Part shown: positions 26,754-36,230 of the stretch, one piece after another
Layout of the letters: each line of letters begins with the position of its first letter
How positions within the stretch are numbered: the first letter of the stretch is position 1
From: Massilimicrobiota sp. An134
GTDB lineage: Bacteria > Bacillota_I > Bacilli_A > Erysipelotrichales > Coprobacillaceae
Length of the DNA: 64,000 nt
Reading direction: 5' to 3'
Assembly (NCBI RefSeq): GCF_002160815.1
Contig: NZ_NFLH01000001.1
Span: 62,001-126,000 of the forward strand
Program-made: the position numbers and the translations under genes
The notes under the pieces: generated by a model
What the model was told of the DNA's origin: nothing
What the model saw: only the letters and a program-made list of their open reading frames with translations
The model's database searches: none

Positions 26754-27752
26754 TTATATATTTGATATGGAATTCATCATAGGAATAATAATGGCTATAT
26801 AAATTGTAATGACAAACAAAGCCACAAAGCCATAAATCATAGGAATCAGATATTTTAAAAAACGTTCTATACAATAATCTAAATATTCATATGTAACCTG
26901 AATATAATAAGATAATGAATGTCTTTGTTGTGGATTTTTCATATACATCTGAAAAAAAGATATAAATAAATCATCAAAATATTCAAAGTCTTCCAATATT
27001 TCTTCTAAGTTCTCACCTCCATACAATCGATTATTTATCTCATACAAAATAATTTTTAAATCACTATCCGTCATCTGTTCATTTAAAATGCTTATAACAC
27101 TGGTACTGTCAATATCTTCACTTAATAATTCATGAAAGTATAATGCAAATTTGAGTGAAAAATATTTTTGTAAAATCAGCTTAAATATCGGCCATTTGAG
27201 ATACATTTCAATAATTCTATATAATTTATGCTTTAACGCATAAATCAGCCTTAAAACAAGATATAACGCTATAAAAACAGCACCAATAATAAAACTTGGT
27301 ATAAAATAAAAAAAGCCAAATAAAATCTCTATAAGAAATGATTTTTCGATTTGGAAAGAACTAAAAAGCTGATTGACATTCGGTAACAGCATAAACACAA
27401 CAAATAGTGAAAAAAGAAATAAAAAAGTCACCAATATAGAAGGGTATGTTAACTTTGATTTCAGTTTATTTTGATATTCTTCTTTCATTATGCAAATATC
27501 TAGGCTTTTCTTAATTGCTTCTGATAAACAATTTTTATTTTGAAAAAAACGAAAATATTCGCAGAACAAATGTGGTAAAGAAGAATTCAATAAAATGTTT
27601 TCTATTGATTCACCGTGATTTAACTGCTCCAACATTTCATCAATAACATGATAATGAATCATTTGCTGACATAAACGTAAAGCTTCTTCAATACTATAAC
27701 CTGCTTCCAATAAACCATACAGATTTTTTAATAACAAATAATCTTTACTCAT
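26754..27752 (-). CDS. comGB: Competence platform membrane protein ComGB
   Basis: This 332-residue protein of the type II secretion GspF family has two repeated helical domains, each followed by membrane segments (about 115-140, 155-185 and 305-330). It forms the inner-membrane platform for the ComGA ATPase. I start at the ATG at 27752, preceded by GAGG and overlapping the comGA stop by eight bases; an earlier in-frame start lies inside comGA. Confidence 0.9.
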   Translation of the reverse strand: MSKDYLLLKNLYGLLEAGYSIEEALRLCQQMIHYHVIDEMLEQLNHGESIENILLNSSLPHLFCEYFRFFQNKNCLSEAIKKSLDICIMKEEYQNKLKSKLTYPSILVTFLFLFSLFVVFMLLPNVNQLFSSFQIEKSFLIEILFGFFYFIPSFIIGAVFIALYLVLRLIYALKHKLYRIIEMYLKWPIFKLILQKYFSLKFALYFHELLSEDIDSTSVISILNEQMTDSDLKIILYEINNRLYGGENLEEILEDFEYFDDLFISFFQMYMKNPQQRHSLSYYIQVTYEYLDYCIERFLKYLIPMIYGFVALFVITIYIAIIIPMMNSISNI

Positions 27753-28731
27753 AGACAAGTTCCTCTTCAAATAATTCAGATGGGAATCCCATTTCAATGA
27801 ATTGATGAGCTGCTTTATGAAAAGAAAGATAAGAAAACTCCTGATGATTTAGATATTTGTCTATATCCTCTTTTTTCATGAGTTCAGATATGACAAATGC
27901 CTTTTTATTTGCCACGTCATATTTCATACGCTGTGAAATAATGCCTACAACAACATCAAGTATATCGGTTTTGTGAATACCCAAATTCATAAAGCGTTTA
28001 ATAGAAAGTGGTGCATTACTAGCATGGATAGTTGTTAAAACAAGATGTCCAGTTAAAGCACAAGTCAAAGCAATTCTTGCTGTTTCTTCATCTCTAATTT
28101 CACCAATCATAATAACATCTGGATCATGTCTAAGGATTTGTCTAAGCGTATCATAATATGTAATACCAATCTTTTCATTCAACTCAATCTGTAAACAACC
28201 ATCCAAATGAATTTCAATAGGATCTTCTATTGTAATGATGTTTTTTTGAGAGTCATTAAGAATTTGTTTTAAAACAGTATATAAAGTTGTTGATTTTCCT
28301 GAACCTGTAGCTCCACTTATAAAAAAGAGTCCATGACTTTGTTTCGATAACCAATAAAGATAATCTTGTATTTCTTTTTGATATGTAAGTTCTTGAATCG
28401 AACGTAATTCATGATTGTTTAAAATTCTTATGACAATACTTTCAAATTCTAATGACGGTAAATAAGAAACTCTTAAGAAATATTTTTTCTGATTCATTTT
28501 TAAAGAAATATTTCCAGTTTGTGGCATCAAACGATAATTCGTATGAATCAATGATTTATATTTAATAAAATTCATTAATTTATACCCTTTTTCATTTTCT
28601 AAAACATCATACAGTTTTAACTCACCAAAAATACGAAATTGAATTCTCAAATCTTTTTTTAATAACATATGAATATCCGTAGCTTTTTGATTCAATGCAC
28701 GATAAATCATTTTTTCAAATAGTTCATCCAT
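27745..28731 (-). CDS. comGA: Competence pseudopilus assembly ATPase ComGA
   Basis: This 328-residue GspE/PilB-family ATPase powers pseudopilus assembly. Walker A is SGATGSGKSTTLYT (about 138-151), the Asp box and Walker B surround DPDVIMIGEIRDEETA, and the His box is ALTGHLVLTTIHAS. It opens the comG operon. AGGAGGG precedes the ATG. Upstream is a TATAAT-like sequence but no clear -35, so activation by a competence regulator is possible. Confidence 0.96.
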   Translation of the reverse strand: MDELFEKMIYRALNQKATDIHMLLKKDLRIQFRIFGELKLYDVLENEKGYKLMNFIKYKSLIHTNYRLMPQTGNISLKMNQKKYFLRVSYLPSLEFESIVIRILNNHELRSIQELTYQKEIQDYLYWLSKQSHGLFFISGATGSGKSTTLYTVLKQILNDSQKNIITIEDPIEIHLDGCLQIELNEKIGITYYDTLRQILRHDPDVIMIGEIRDEETARIALTCALTGHLVLTTIHASNAPLSIKRFMNLGIHKTDILDVVVGIISQRMKYDVANKKAFVISELMKKEDIDKYLNHQEFSYLSFHKAAHQFIEMGFPSELFEEELVYE

Positions 28732-28790
28732 AATAACCCTCCTATTATATATATACGCATTATTTTTTCATTTTTCTTTTTTTCAACAAA

Positions 28791-28816
28791 AAAAGATCAT
28801 AAATTTTTATGATCTT
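28791..28816 (-). terminator. Terminator after the MBL hydrolase
   Basis: AAGATCATAAA and TTTATGATCTT pair (28793-28803 with 28806-28816), with a T run on the - strand. The stem begins inside the end of the gene. Confidence 0.85.
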
Positions 28817-29421
28817 AAAAATGGATTATGCTTTTGTTCATAATTTAATGAGCTTTCTTCTCCATGCCCAGGGAGTAAACGTGCATCAAACTGTAAAGAT
28901 TTAATTTTTTCTAAACTTTCTTTAGTAGTAAGATGAGATGATGTGGGGAAATCATAACGACCAATCGAACCAGCAAACAGAACATCACCACTAAATAAAG
29001 CATTTTCTTGAGGAACATAAATCATGCTGCTTCCATAACAGTGTCCTTCTAACAATAGCCACTGAACTGTCATCCCTATAATATTCATTGTAGAAGTTGC
29101 TTCCAAAAGAGGAGCTTTTAAAGTAAACGATTCTCCCATCATTGCAGATAGATTATATTGAGGATTTCTTATGATTTCAAATGATTCTTTTTGTGCATAT
29201 ACTGGACATTGAAATCTTTCATATAAATAATCAACAGCGCCAATATGATCAAAATGTCCATGTGTCAATAATATAGCTTTTAATTCTAACTCTTTTTCTT
29301 CTAAAAATTTAGCAACTTTTTGTCCTTGAGCACCTGGATCAATAATAAAACATTCATGATTATCATTATATATAACATAACAATTTGTTTGCATTGTTCC
29401 TAATATTAATTTTTTTATCAT
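28807..29421 (-). CDS. Metallo-beta-lactamase-fold hydrolase (glyoxalase II-like)
   Basis: This 204-residue cytosolic hydrolase has the zinc-binding motif THGHFDH (about 53-59), followed by the metal ligands in EGHCYGS and FSGDVLFAG and a late GHG in LLPGHGEE. The size is that of the small YqgX/GloB-like Firmicute proteins, whose natural substrate is often unknown. I use the ATG at 29421 with GAAAGGA upstream. A longer open frame continues through the rpmG gene in another frame and is not coding. Confidence 0.9.
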   Translation of the reverse strand: MIKKLILGTMQTNCYVIYNDNHECFIIDPGAQGQKVAKFLEEKELELKAILLTHGHFDHIGAVDYLYERFQCPVYAQKESFEIIRNPQYNLSAMMGESFTLKAPLLEATSTMNIIGMTVQWLLLEGHCYGSSMIYVPQENALFSGDVLFAGSIGRYDFPTSSHLTTKESLEKIKSLQFDARLLPGHGEESSLNYEQKHNPFLRS

Positions 29422-29442
29422 TATCTTCGTTCCTTTCAAAAT

Positions 29443-29466
29443 AAAGAAAAAAAGCCAAAAAGGCTT
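29443..29466 (-). terminator. Terminator after rpmG
   Basis: AAGCC and GGCTT pair (29452-29456 with 29462-29466) with a T-rich tail on the - strand. The stem overlaps the rpmG stop codon. Confidence 0.6.
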
Positions 29467-29614
29467 ATTTTTTTTCTTTATGAGTTGTTTTTTTATTACA
29501 TCTAGGACAGTATTTTTTGACTTCCATTCTTTCTGGATGATTTCTTTTATTTTTTGTATTAATGTAGTTTTCTTCACCACATTCAGTACATTTTAAAATG
29601 ATGTTTTCTCTCAT
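29465..29614 (-). CDS. rpmG: 50S ribosomal protein L33 (zinc form)
   Basis: This 49-residue protein begins [17 protein letters not shown] and carries two CxxC pairs (Cys9/Cys12 and Cys36/Cys39), the zinc ribbon of the C+ form of L33. A very good ribosome-binding site (GGAGGTG) precedes the ATG. Length and residues are typical. It lies on its own between the PBP and the MBL gene. Firmicutes often carry a second, zinc-free copy elsewhere that takes over under zinc limitation. Confidence 0.95.
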   Translation of the reverse strand: MRENIILKCTECGEENYINTKNKRNHPERMEVKKYCPRCNKKTTHKEKK

Positions 29615-29689
29615 TTTTACACCTCCATCACGACTTTGCCATACTATAATAGCATAAACAATTCAAAATTACCATAAATTTTTCACTTT

Positions 29690-31753
29690 TTATCCATATT
29701 TTTCAAAATACTTTTCAAATGCATATTTTGATAGAGTCGTACATGTCCCTCCACCAGCATCAGGTAATGCTTCAGCAATACAAGCAACAGCTATTTCTGG
29801 ATTATCATAAGGAGCATATCCAATAAAGGCTCGATTGGCCCATACGTCACTTGTTCCTTCATAAACTTTCTGTGCAGTCCCAGTTTTTCCTGCTGCTTCA
29901 TAATCTCCATTGACACCACTCGCTAGTCCTGACACACAACCCATTCTAAATCCAGTATGAATTGTATCAAAAGCTAATTTATAACTTGAGACATCATCGA
30001 GTACTTTTACCTGATGTTGTAAAAGTGATATCTTTGTACCATCGTCATCTTCTGTAAAAGATTCCATAAAAAGATGTGGTTGGACTCTTTTACCACCATT
30101 GGCAATCGAGGAAACATATTGTGCCATTTGAATTGGTGTATAAGTATCATATTGTCCAATTGCAAAGTCAAGAAAGTTACCAGCTTGTCGTTGTGTAACA
30201 CGACCACGATATCCTAAGGCTTCACTAGGTAAATCTATACCTGTCTTTACACCTAATCCTAATTCTCCTACATCAAGTCTCATCTGATCAAATGCTGAAT
30301 CCCTAATAGACAAAGGCTCTCCATATTCATAAGTTCCTCCACCTAATAAGGTTGCAACATAAAACATATAAATATTCGAAGATTGTGACAATGCTTCTGC
30401 AGCATTTAAACGTCCTAATCCACCTGTATCCCATGAAAACTTGGTCGGTGTACCAGCTATTTTAAAACCACTACTTGTATCATCAAATTCCGTGTATTGA
30501 TTAATCACACCATGTTTAATACCTGCATATATTGTTCCACCTTTAAATGCCGAACCTATTTCAAATGCGTTTTGAACAGCGCCACCAGCCAATTCATAAA
30601 TATCTCCCTTTTCATCTCTTTGATAACCACACATTGCATAAATGGCTCCTGTATTAGGATCAATCATAACAAGATAAATGTTATTAGCATATCTATATAT
30701 TGAACTCGTATGTGCCTTCATTTGTTTTTCAATTTCATCAGTAATCGCCGATTGTAAATCCCAATCAATAGTCAAACGAATATTATCACCTTTTGTCCCG
30801 CTTGATACAGTTTCTACAACAGGATTCCCATCACTATCATAAGCCAAGGAATAAGTTGCTGGAGTTCCAGCTAAAATATTTTCATACTGCATTTCTAAAC
30901 CACTTATTCCCACACGTGAATCATTGTTATAATCCTGAGCTAATAATATATCTTTTGTACTTGCAGGCAATCCTTCTTTTTTCGATGTTACTCTTCCTAA
31001 AACAGATTTAAATTCTGTACCGTATGTATTTTCTCTTGACCAGTCATTTGTTACTTTAACACCACGTAAAATATCAGAATTTTCACCAATGAGACTTGCT
31101 TCTTTAACTGTTAAACCTTCTAATAAAACAACTGATCCACTTGTACAGTTTTGAATTTTTGAATAAATCATATAATACTTAATATCATCATCAGATAAAT
31201 TGTCTTTTAACATCTGACTTGTAATACGACTTAATTGTAATTGATAAATTTCATCACTTGAATATGTCGATCTTTCCTCGCTAGTGATTAAATCATTAAT
31301 TAAATCATCTTTAGTATCCTTGCATTTTAAAATCAAATAATCTTTTTTATCTCTTTCAGTTACACTTTTAATATCAACATTTACATTTTTGACTAAAAAA
31401 TTTGCAATGATTTTGATATCATCTTGCGTAATATTTTGTACGGCATAATAAGTCGCACAATTGATATTTTTATTGTAAGAAAGTCTTTTATAATTTCGAT
31501 CATAAATATTACCACGGAATGTATCAGCAGTAAAAAGACTCGTATTATATTGTTTAAGTTTTGTTGAATAATATTCCTGTTGAGAAATTTGAGTAATAAA
31601 CAAACGTATCAACAAGACAACACCAACAGCACCAATAACTCCCATTAAAATTTTAAATCTTCTTGAGATGACATTATCGGTTTGATTTTTAATTTGGGTT
31701 TCAATTTCTTTTTGCCCTTCAAATCGAATGGGATTTTTTTTGAATAAATTCAA
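29690..31753 (-). CDS. Class B penicillin-binding protein (PBP2/SpoVD type transpeptidase)
   Basis: This 687-residue protein has a cytosolic N-terminus, one membrane segment (about 36-56), a pedestal domain (about 60-310) and a transpeptidase domain with the motifs SAFK (active Ser about 400), SSN (about 453) and KTGT (about 621). It cross-links peptidoglycan at the outer face of the membrane. The start is TTG at 31753, eight bases after AGGAGGTG. It is not next to mraY/mur or spoVD-type neighbours, so whether it serves division, elongation or the spore cortex is open. Confidence 0.93.
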   Translation of the reverse strand: MNLFKKNPIRFEGQKEIETQIKNQTDNVISRRFKILMGVIGAVGVVLLIRLFITQISQQEYYSTKLKQYNTSLFTADTFRGNIYDRNYKRLSYNKNINCATYYAVQNITQDDIKIIANFLVKNVNVDIKSVTERDKKDYLILKCKDTKDDLINDLITSEERSTYSSDEIYQLQLSRITSQMLKDNLSDDDIKYYMIYSKIQNCTSGSVVLLEGLTVKEASLIGENSDILRGVKVTNDWSRENTYGTEFKSVLGRVTSKKEGLPASTKDILLAQDYNNDSRVGISGLEMQYENILAGTPATYSLAYDSDGNPVVETVSSGTKGDNIRLTIDWDLQSAITDEIEKQMKAHTSSIYRYANNIYLVMIDPNTGAIYAMCGYQRDEKGDIYELAGGAVQNAFEIGSAFKGGTIYAGIKHGVINQYTEFDDTSSGFKIAGTPTKFSWDTGGLGRLNAAEALSQSSNIYMFYVATLLGGGTYEYGEPLSIRDSAFDQMRLDVGELGLGVKTGIDLPSEALGYRGRVTQRQAGNFLDFAIGQYDTYTPIQMAQYVSSIANGGKRVQPHLFMESFTEDDDGTKISLLQHQVKVLDDVSSYKLAFDTIHTGFRMGCVSGLASGVNGDYEAAGKTGTAQKVYEGTSDVWANRAFIGYAPYDNPEIAVACIAEALPDAGGGTCTTLSKYAFEKYFEKYG

Positions 31754-31811
31754 TTTTAATGCACCTCCTCGACTTATTATATTATATACAATCTAGAAAG
31801 TAAATCAACCC

Positions 31812-31842
31812 ATAAGAAAAAGAGAATTTCACAAATTCTCTT
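31812..31842 (-). terminator. Terminator after lepA
   Basis: AAGAGAATTT (31820-31829) pairs with AAATTCTCTT (31833-31842), followed by a T-rich tail on the - strand. The stem starts in the lepA stop codon. Confidence 0.88.
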
Positions 31843-33649
31843 AATCATCATCAACAGAAAGAATAGCCATAAAAGCTTCTTGAGGAATTTCTACACTTCC
31901 TACTGCTTTCATTCGTTTTTTACCTTCTTTTTGTTTTTCTAAAAGTTTTTTCTTACGTGAAATATCCCCACCATAACATTTTGCTAAAACATTTTTACGC
32001 ATAGCTTTGATATTTGTTCTCGCAATAACTTTACCCTGTATTGCAGCTTGAATAGGAACTTCAAACATCTGTTTTGGGATAATCTCTTTTAATTTCTCAC
32101 AAATAATACGACCACGATTATAAGCAAAATCTTTATGAACAATTGTTGATAAAGCATCTACAACATCACCATTCAATAAAATATCCATACGTGTTAATCG
32201 ACTTTCTTTATAACCATCTAATTCATAATCAAAAGAAGCGTATCCTTTTGTACATGATTTTAATTTATCAAAAAAGTCATAGACAATCTCACTTAATGGA
32301 ATCAGGTAAACAACATTTCTTCTCAAGTCATCAATATATTCAATATCCTGATATTCACCACGTTTAGATTGGCATAGTTCCATAATTGGACCTACATATT
32401 CATTAGGTGTCATAATTGAAGCCTTAATAAATGGTTCTTCAATATGATCGATTCTTTGTGGTCCAGGCAATGCAGCAGGATTGTCAATTTCAATCATAGA
32501 ACCATCTGTTAAATAACAATGATAAATAACGGATGGCGCCGTAGCTATTAATTCAAGATCAAATTCTCTTTCAAGACGTTCTTCAATAACATCCATATGT
32601 AAAAGGCCTAAAAATCCACAACGGAATCCAAATCCTAAAGCCTGTGATGTTTCCGGTTCAAAAACAAGTGATGAATCACTTAATTTCATTTTTTCTAATG
32701 CTTCTCTTAAATCTTTATACTTTGCATTATCAACAGGATACAAACCACAGTAAACCATAGGATTTAATTGACGATACCCTGGTAACTGAACATTTGAAGG
32801 TTGTTCTAAAGTTGTAATTGTATCACCGACATGAACGTCACTAATGGATTTAATCGAAGCAGCAATCCATCCAACTTCCCCTGTTACAAGTTCTTCTTTT
32901 TTAACCTCTTTTGGTGTTCTGACCCCTACTTCCAACACTTCATAAACAGCTCCAGTAGCCATAAAACGAATATGATCTCCAACTTTTATTTTTCCTTCTT
33001 TGACACAAACAAAAACAATAACACCTCGATAACTGTCATAATAAGAATCAAAAATCAAAGCCTGTGTAGGATGAGAAATATCACCACGTGGTGCAGGAAC
33101 ATTCAAAACAATATCTTCCAAAACATCTTCGATATTTAATCCAGTTTTGGCTGAAATCAAAGGTGCTTCATCAGCTGGTAAACCTATAATATCTTCAATT
33201 TCATGAATAACACGCTGTGGGTCTGCACTTGGTAAATCAATTTTATTAATAACAGGTAAAATTTCTAAATCATTATCTAATGCTAAAAAGACATTGGCTA
33301 ATGTCTGCGCTTCAACACCTTGAGCAGCATCAACAACCAATACAGCTCCCTCGCATGCAGCTAAAGAGCGTGAAACTTCATATGTAAAGTCTACATGACC
33401 GGGTGTATCTATTAAATGTAAAAGATATGTTTCGCCATTTTTGGCTTTATAAGTCAATTGAACAGCATTTAATTTAATAGTAATACCTCTTTCTCTTTCC
33501 AAGTCCATACTATCAAGTAACTGTTCCTTCATATCACGATCACTCACTGCCCCAGTAAGTTGTAAAATTCTATCAGCAAGAGTCGATTTTCCATGATCAA
33601 TATGGGCAATAATAGAAAAATTTCTAATATGTGACTGATCAATACTCAT
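31841..33649 (-). CDS. lepA: Elongation factor 4 (LepA)
   Basis: This 602-residue translational GTPase has the G1 motif AHIDHGKST, the G3 motif DTPGHVDF and the G4 motif [10 protein letters not shown]. It also has EF-G-like domains II, III and V and the LepA-specific C-terminal domain ending in [22 protein letters not shown]4 back-translocates or remodels stalled ribosomes. The length is standard and GGGGAG precedes the ATG. Confidence 0.97.
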   Translation of the reverse strand: MSIDQSHIRNFSIIAHIDHGKSTLADRILQLTGAVSDRDMKEQLLDSMDLERERGITIKLNAVQLTYKAKNGETYLLHLIDTPGHVDFTYEVSRSLAACEGAVLVVDAAQGVEAQTLANVFLALDNDLEILPVINKIDLPSADPQRVIHEIEDIIGLPADEAPLISAKTGLNIEDVLEDIVLNVPAPRGDISHPTQALIFDSYYDSYRGVIVFVCVKEGKIKVGDHIRFMATGAVYEVLEVGVRTPKEVKKEELVTGEVGWIAASIKSISDVHVGDTITTLEQPSNVQLPGYRQLNPMVYCGLYPVDNAKYKDLREALEKMKLSDSSLVFEPETSQALGFGFRCGFLGLLHMDVIEERLEREFDLELIATAPSVIYHCYLTDGSMIEIDNPAALPGPQRIDHIEEPFIKASIMTPNEYVGPIMELCQSKRGEYQDIEYIDDLRRNVVYLIPLSEIVYDFFDKLKSCTKGYASFDYELDGYKESRLTRMDILLNGDVVDALSTIVHKDFAYNRGRIICEKLKEIIPKQMFEVPIQAAIQGKVIARTNIKAMRKNVLAKCYGGDISRKKKLLEKQKEGKKRMKAVGSVEIPQEAFMAILSVDDD

Positions 33650-33708
33650 CTTTATCTCCCCTTTCTATTCTTATCTATTTTACACAATTCTATCTTAAAA
33701 GAAAACAA

Positions 33709-33735
33709 AAAAATAGTCAAATGACTATTTTTTCA
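33709..33735 (-). terminator. Terminator after the ssb-like gene
   Basis: AAAAATAGTCA and TGACTATTTTT (33709-33719 with 33722-33732) pair around the stop codon of the gene, with T-rich flanks. Confidence 0.7.
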
Positions 33736-34057
33736 TAAAATACTTATCCAAAAATTCAACATGTTCAACTTTGACTTCCATGATCGTTGTAGATAAATGA
33801 TCAGGAGATTCAAATGTTTTAGACTGAAGCCTTCCTTTAATTCCTAAAAAACTTCCTGCTTCGCAACAATCCATAACTTCTTGAGCTATGCCTTTCCAAA
33901 GAACACAACTAATATAATCATGATCTCTAATCCCTAAATTATTACGATAAGGTCTTTCTACATCTAAGATTAAAGTTGCTAATTTAACACCAGTCGGTGT
34001 TTCTTTGAATTTTGGATTTTCAGCAAGTCTCCCTATTAAAATAATTTCATTAAACAT
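33725..34057 (-). CDS. Short single-stranded DNA-binding protein without acidic tail
   Basis: This 110-residue protein consists of one SSB OB-fold (about 1-105), with the opening NEIILIGRLAENP and the core ISCVLWKGIAQEV. It ends in Lys-Lys directly after the fold, so the flexible linker and the acidic C-terminal tip that recruits partners are missing. The general SSB should therefore be encoded elsewhere, probably between rpsF and rpsR. A competence SsbB-like or specialised role is possible. Confidence 0.88.
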   Translation of the reverse strand: MFNEIILIGRLAENPKFKETPTGVKLATLILDVERPYRNNLGIRDHDYISCVLWKGIAQEVMDCCEAGSFLGIKGRLQSKTFESPDHLSTTIMEVKVEHVEFLDKYFMKK

Positions 34058-34248
34058 TTTTATATTTTACCTCCTCATCTATGAGTATATAGGAAAATAT
34101 AAAAAGTACCAAAAATGGTTATTTTTATTCTTTTTATAACTTTTCTTTATATTTTGGAAGATCAAAAAGCATAAAAATGATAAAAAAATGGAGAAATCAT
34201 ACAAAAATATGAACCAATTTATTAAAATGAGTCATGCCTATAAAAGAA

Positions 34249-34273
34249 AAAAGTAAAGAAAATCTTTACTTTT
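34249..34273 (-). terminator. Terminator after acpS
   Basis: AAAAGTAAAGA (34249-34259) pairs with TCTTTACTTTT (34263-34273), with a T-rich tail on the - strand, overlapping the acpS stop. Confidence 0.8.
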
Positions 34274-34595
34274 CAAGCAAAACAAATGCAATTGCATATT
34301 TATTTTCATGTGAAATAGAAATATGAGCATGAGAATCATGTAAATAAGGCGCACCACTTTCATCATTTAAAATTTCAATATCATGAAAAGCCATTGCTCC
34401 AATACCAACATGACAAGCTTTCATATAAGCTTCTTTACCAGCAAAACGTCCTCCTAAAAATTCTAATTGTCTTTTAGGAGAATTCATTTTTGTAAATATC
34501 TGATACTCTTTTGGCGATAAAATATGTTTAACAAAATTGAGATTATGAATATCTAAACGTTCAAGATCAATAATATCAACACCTATTCCCTTCAT
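34266..34595 (-). CDS. acpS: Holo-[acyl-carrier-protein] synthase
   Basis: This 109-residue enzyme transfers 4'-phosphopantetheine from coenzyme A to apo-ACP. The AcpS signature GVDIIDLERL (metal-binding Asp near 6) and the Glu-Lys motif GRFAGKEAYMKA are both present. The C-terminal ISISHENKYAIAF strand is typical. It overlaps the upstream stop by one base (TAATG), so it is translationally coupled to the unknown charged protein before it. Confidence 0.96.
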   Translation of the reverse strand: MKGIGVDIIDLERLDIHNLNFVKHILSPKEYQIFTKMNSPKRQLEFLGGRFAGKEAYMKACHVGIGAMAFHDIEILNDESGAPYLHDSHAHISISHENKYAIAFVLLEK

Positions 34596-35194
34596 TAATC
34601 TTTAAACTTTTTTTCATAAAGACTCATCAATTCATCTAAACTCATAGAATCATCAATTTCATCAATGAAAGAATCCTCATCTTTGTTTTGGAAATCTAGC
34701 TTAAATTCACCAGTTCTCTCTTCAATAATTTTTAATTGATCTTGTTCTTCTTCAACAATATTTGCTATATTTCTTAAATTCTGTTCAACACTTGGTTCTT
34801 CCACTTCAACCTTTTTTGGTTTTTTTGTCTTTTCTTCTTGCACATTTTCAAAAGGACCGTAAAACGGACTTATAATGGGAATTAATTCATCTGATTCCTT
34901 TTTAACTTTCTTAACCTTAGGTTTTGCCACCTTTTTAACTTCTGGTTTTTTTGTCTCTTTTAAACCTGTCATTGGAGATATAATCTCACTCATACGATAA
35001 GTAGATTCTGCAGGCGCACTTTTTTTAACCTCTTTTTTCTTTGGCTCTTCTTTTTTGATATCTTTCTTTATTTCAACCTCATCATTATAAATAAGAGGAG
35101 TACTAAATTTTTCTTTACGTCTTTGTTCTAAAACAGGATCAACTTTTTCAAATAATTCTTCTTCCTCTTCTTTTTTAAAAAACTTTTTAAACAT
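34595..35194 (-). CDS. Unknown charged, mostly disordered protein with repeated ISPxxG motifs
   Basis: This 199-residue protein is rich in Lys and Glu with no membrane segment or enzyme motif. Lys-rich linkers separate short hydrophobic islands: STPLIYND (31-38), EIISPMTGL (70-78) and PIISPFYGPF (106-115). The latter two share an I-I-S-P-x-x-G core. The N-terminus (FKKFFKKEEEEE) is strongly amphipathic and the last 25 residues are acidic (about 175-199), which suggests partner binding at both ends. A strong ribosome-binding site precedes the ATG, and the stop overlaps acpS. It looks like a scaffold or adaptor made of short binding motifs; I do not know its family. Confidence 0.8.
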   Translation of the reverse strand: MFKKFFKKEEEEELFEKVDPVLEQRRKEKFSTPLIYNDEVEIKKDIKKEEPKKKEVKKSAPAESTYRMSEIISPMTGLKETKKPEVKKVAKPKVKKVKKESDELIPIISPFYGPFENVQEEKTKKPKKVEVEEPSVEQNLRNIANIVEEEQDQLKIIEERTGEFKLDFQNKDEDSFIDEIDDSMSLDELMSLYEKKFKD

Positions 35195-35235
35195 TTTGCT
35201 TTCCTCCTTACAACATTATTTCTATTTCTCATTTT

Positions 35236-35556
35236 CTAATCAATCTGATCAATAAACTCCTGAATCTGCTGTTGTGTTTTTCTTAATTTATTGACATATC
35301 TTCCAACTTCTTTACCATCACGATAAGCGACGAAAGATGGAATACCCATAATCTCTAAATCAATACACAAATCAACCATTTCATCACGATCTATATAATA
35401 GAAAGTCCACTCTGGATTTTGTGCTACTAAATCATCAATAAATGTTTTTAAAAAATGACAATCTGGACACCATGTTGTTGAAAATACTAACATAGCATTT
35501 CCTTTAATTGCATTTTCAAATGCTTGTAAATCACTAATCTTTATTAAATTATCCAT
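35236..35556 (-). CDS. Thioredoxin-family protein (CPDC active site)
   Basis: This 106-residue cytosolic thioredoxin fold has active site WCPDC (about 29-33) in place of the common WCGPC, and a cis-Pro in MGIPSFVAY. It lacks a signal peptide. Such CPDC proteins are seen as thiol-redox partners in Firmicutes, but the client is unknown. I use the ATG at 35556 with AAAGGAG upstream; a longer reading overlaps trmB in another frame. The start overlaps the trmB stop by eight bases. Confidence 0.9.
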   Translation of the reverse strand: MDNLIKISDLQAFENAIKGNAMLVFSTTWCPDCHFLKTFIDDLVAQNPEWTFYYIDRDEMVDLCIDLEIMGIPSFVAYRDGKEVGRYVNKLRKTQQQIQEFIDQID

Positions 35557-36211
35557 TTTTATTAACTCCTTTAAATGTTGTTTTGACTTGATATATTGGA
35601 CCAAATGGAGAAAACTTTCTCTCATATTCTGTTTGAATATTATCCTCATATCCTTCACTATGATGCAAGTCTAAGCATACATCTTCAAAATGTAATCCAT
35701 AGTTTTGAAATGACACCAAAGAATATTCAAACAATAAACGGTTATCTGTTTTTAAAATCAATTCACCATTATCAATAAGAATATTTTGATATACATCTAA
35801 AAATGCAGGTGATGTTAAACGTCTTTTTGTATGTCTTTTCTTAGGCCAAGGATCACTAAAATTTAAATGTATACGATTCACTTCATGTTTACCAAAAACT
35901 TCTGTTAAAAGAATGGCATCTTCTTTTAATAATTTTAAATTTGATGGTATTTTTTCTAATTGATCTATTTTTTTTATAGCTCCGACCATAACACTTGGAA
36001 ATTTTTCAATTCCAATATAGTTGATATTTGGATAACGTAAAGCATTTTCAATAATAAAATCACCCTTACCCATTCCAATTTCAATATATATAGGATTTGA
36101 ATTTCCAAATAACTCATTCCATTTTCCACGATATTGTTTACCATCTAAAATTACAATATCATCATGTGCAGCTAAAATATCATTAGCTTTAGGATTATTT
36201 CTTAAACGCAT
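35549..36211 (-). CDS. trmB: tRNA (guanosine(46)-N7)-methyltransferase
   Basis: This 220-residue SAM-dependent enzyme makes m7G46 in the tRNA variable loop. The SAM motif is EIGMGKGDF (about 42-50), and the family motif LNFSDPWPKKRHTKRRL contains the catalytic Asp and the basic RNA-binding run. The length is standard. AGGAGG lies before the ATG. It follows the pseudouridine synthase, so two RNA-modification genes lie together. Confidence 0.96.
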   Translation of the reverse strand: MRLRNNPKANDILAAHDDIVILDGKQYRGKWNELFGNSNPIYIEIGMGKGDFIIENALRYPNINYIGIEKFPSVMVGAIKKIDQLEKIPSNLKLLKEDAILLTEVFGKHEVNRIHLNFSDPWPKKRHTKRRLTSPAFLDVYQNILIDNGELILKTDNRLLFEYSLVSFQNYGLHFEDVCLDLHHSEGYEDNIQTEYERKFSPFGPIYQVKTTFKGVNKNG

Positions 36212-36230
36212 ATAAGCCTCCTATATTTTT

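Noticed and set aside
29422-29580. A longer N-terminus of the MBL hydrolase
   Set aside because: The extension is the rpmG gene read in another frame; rpmG is clear by its zinc motifs and ribosome-binding site.
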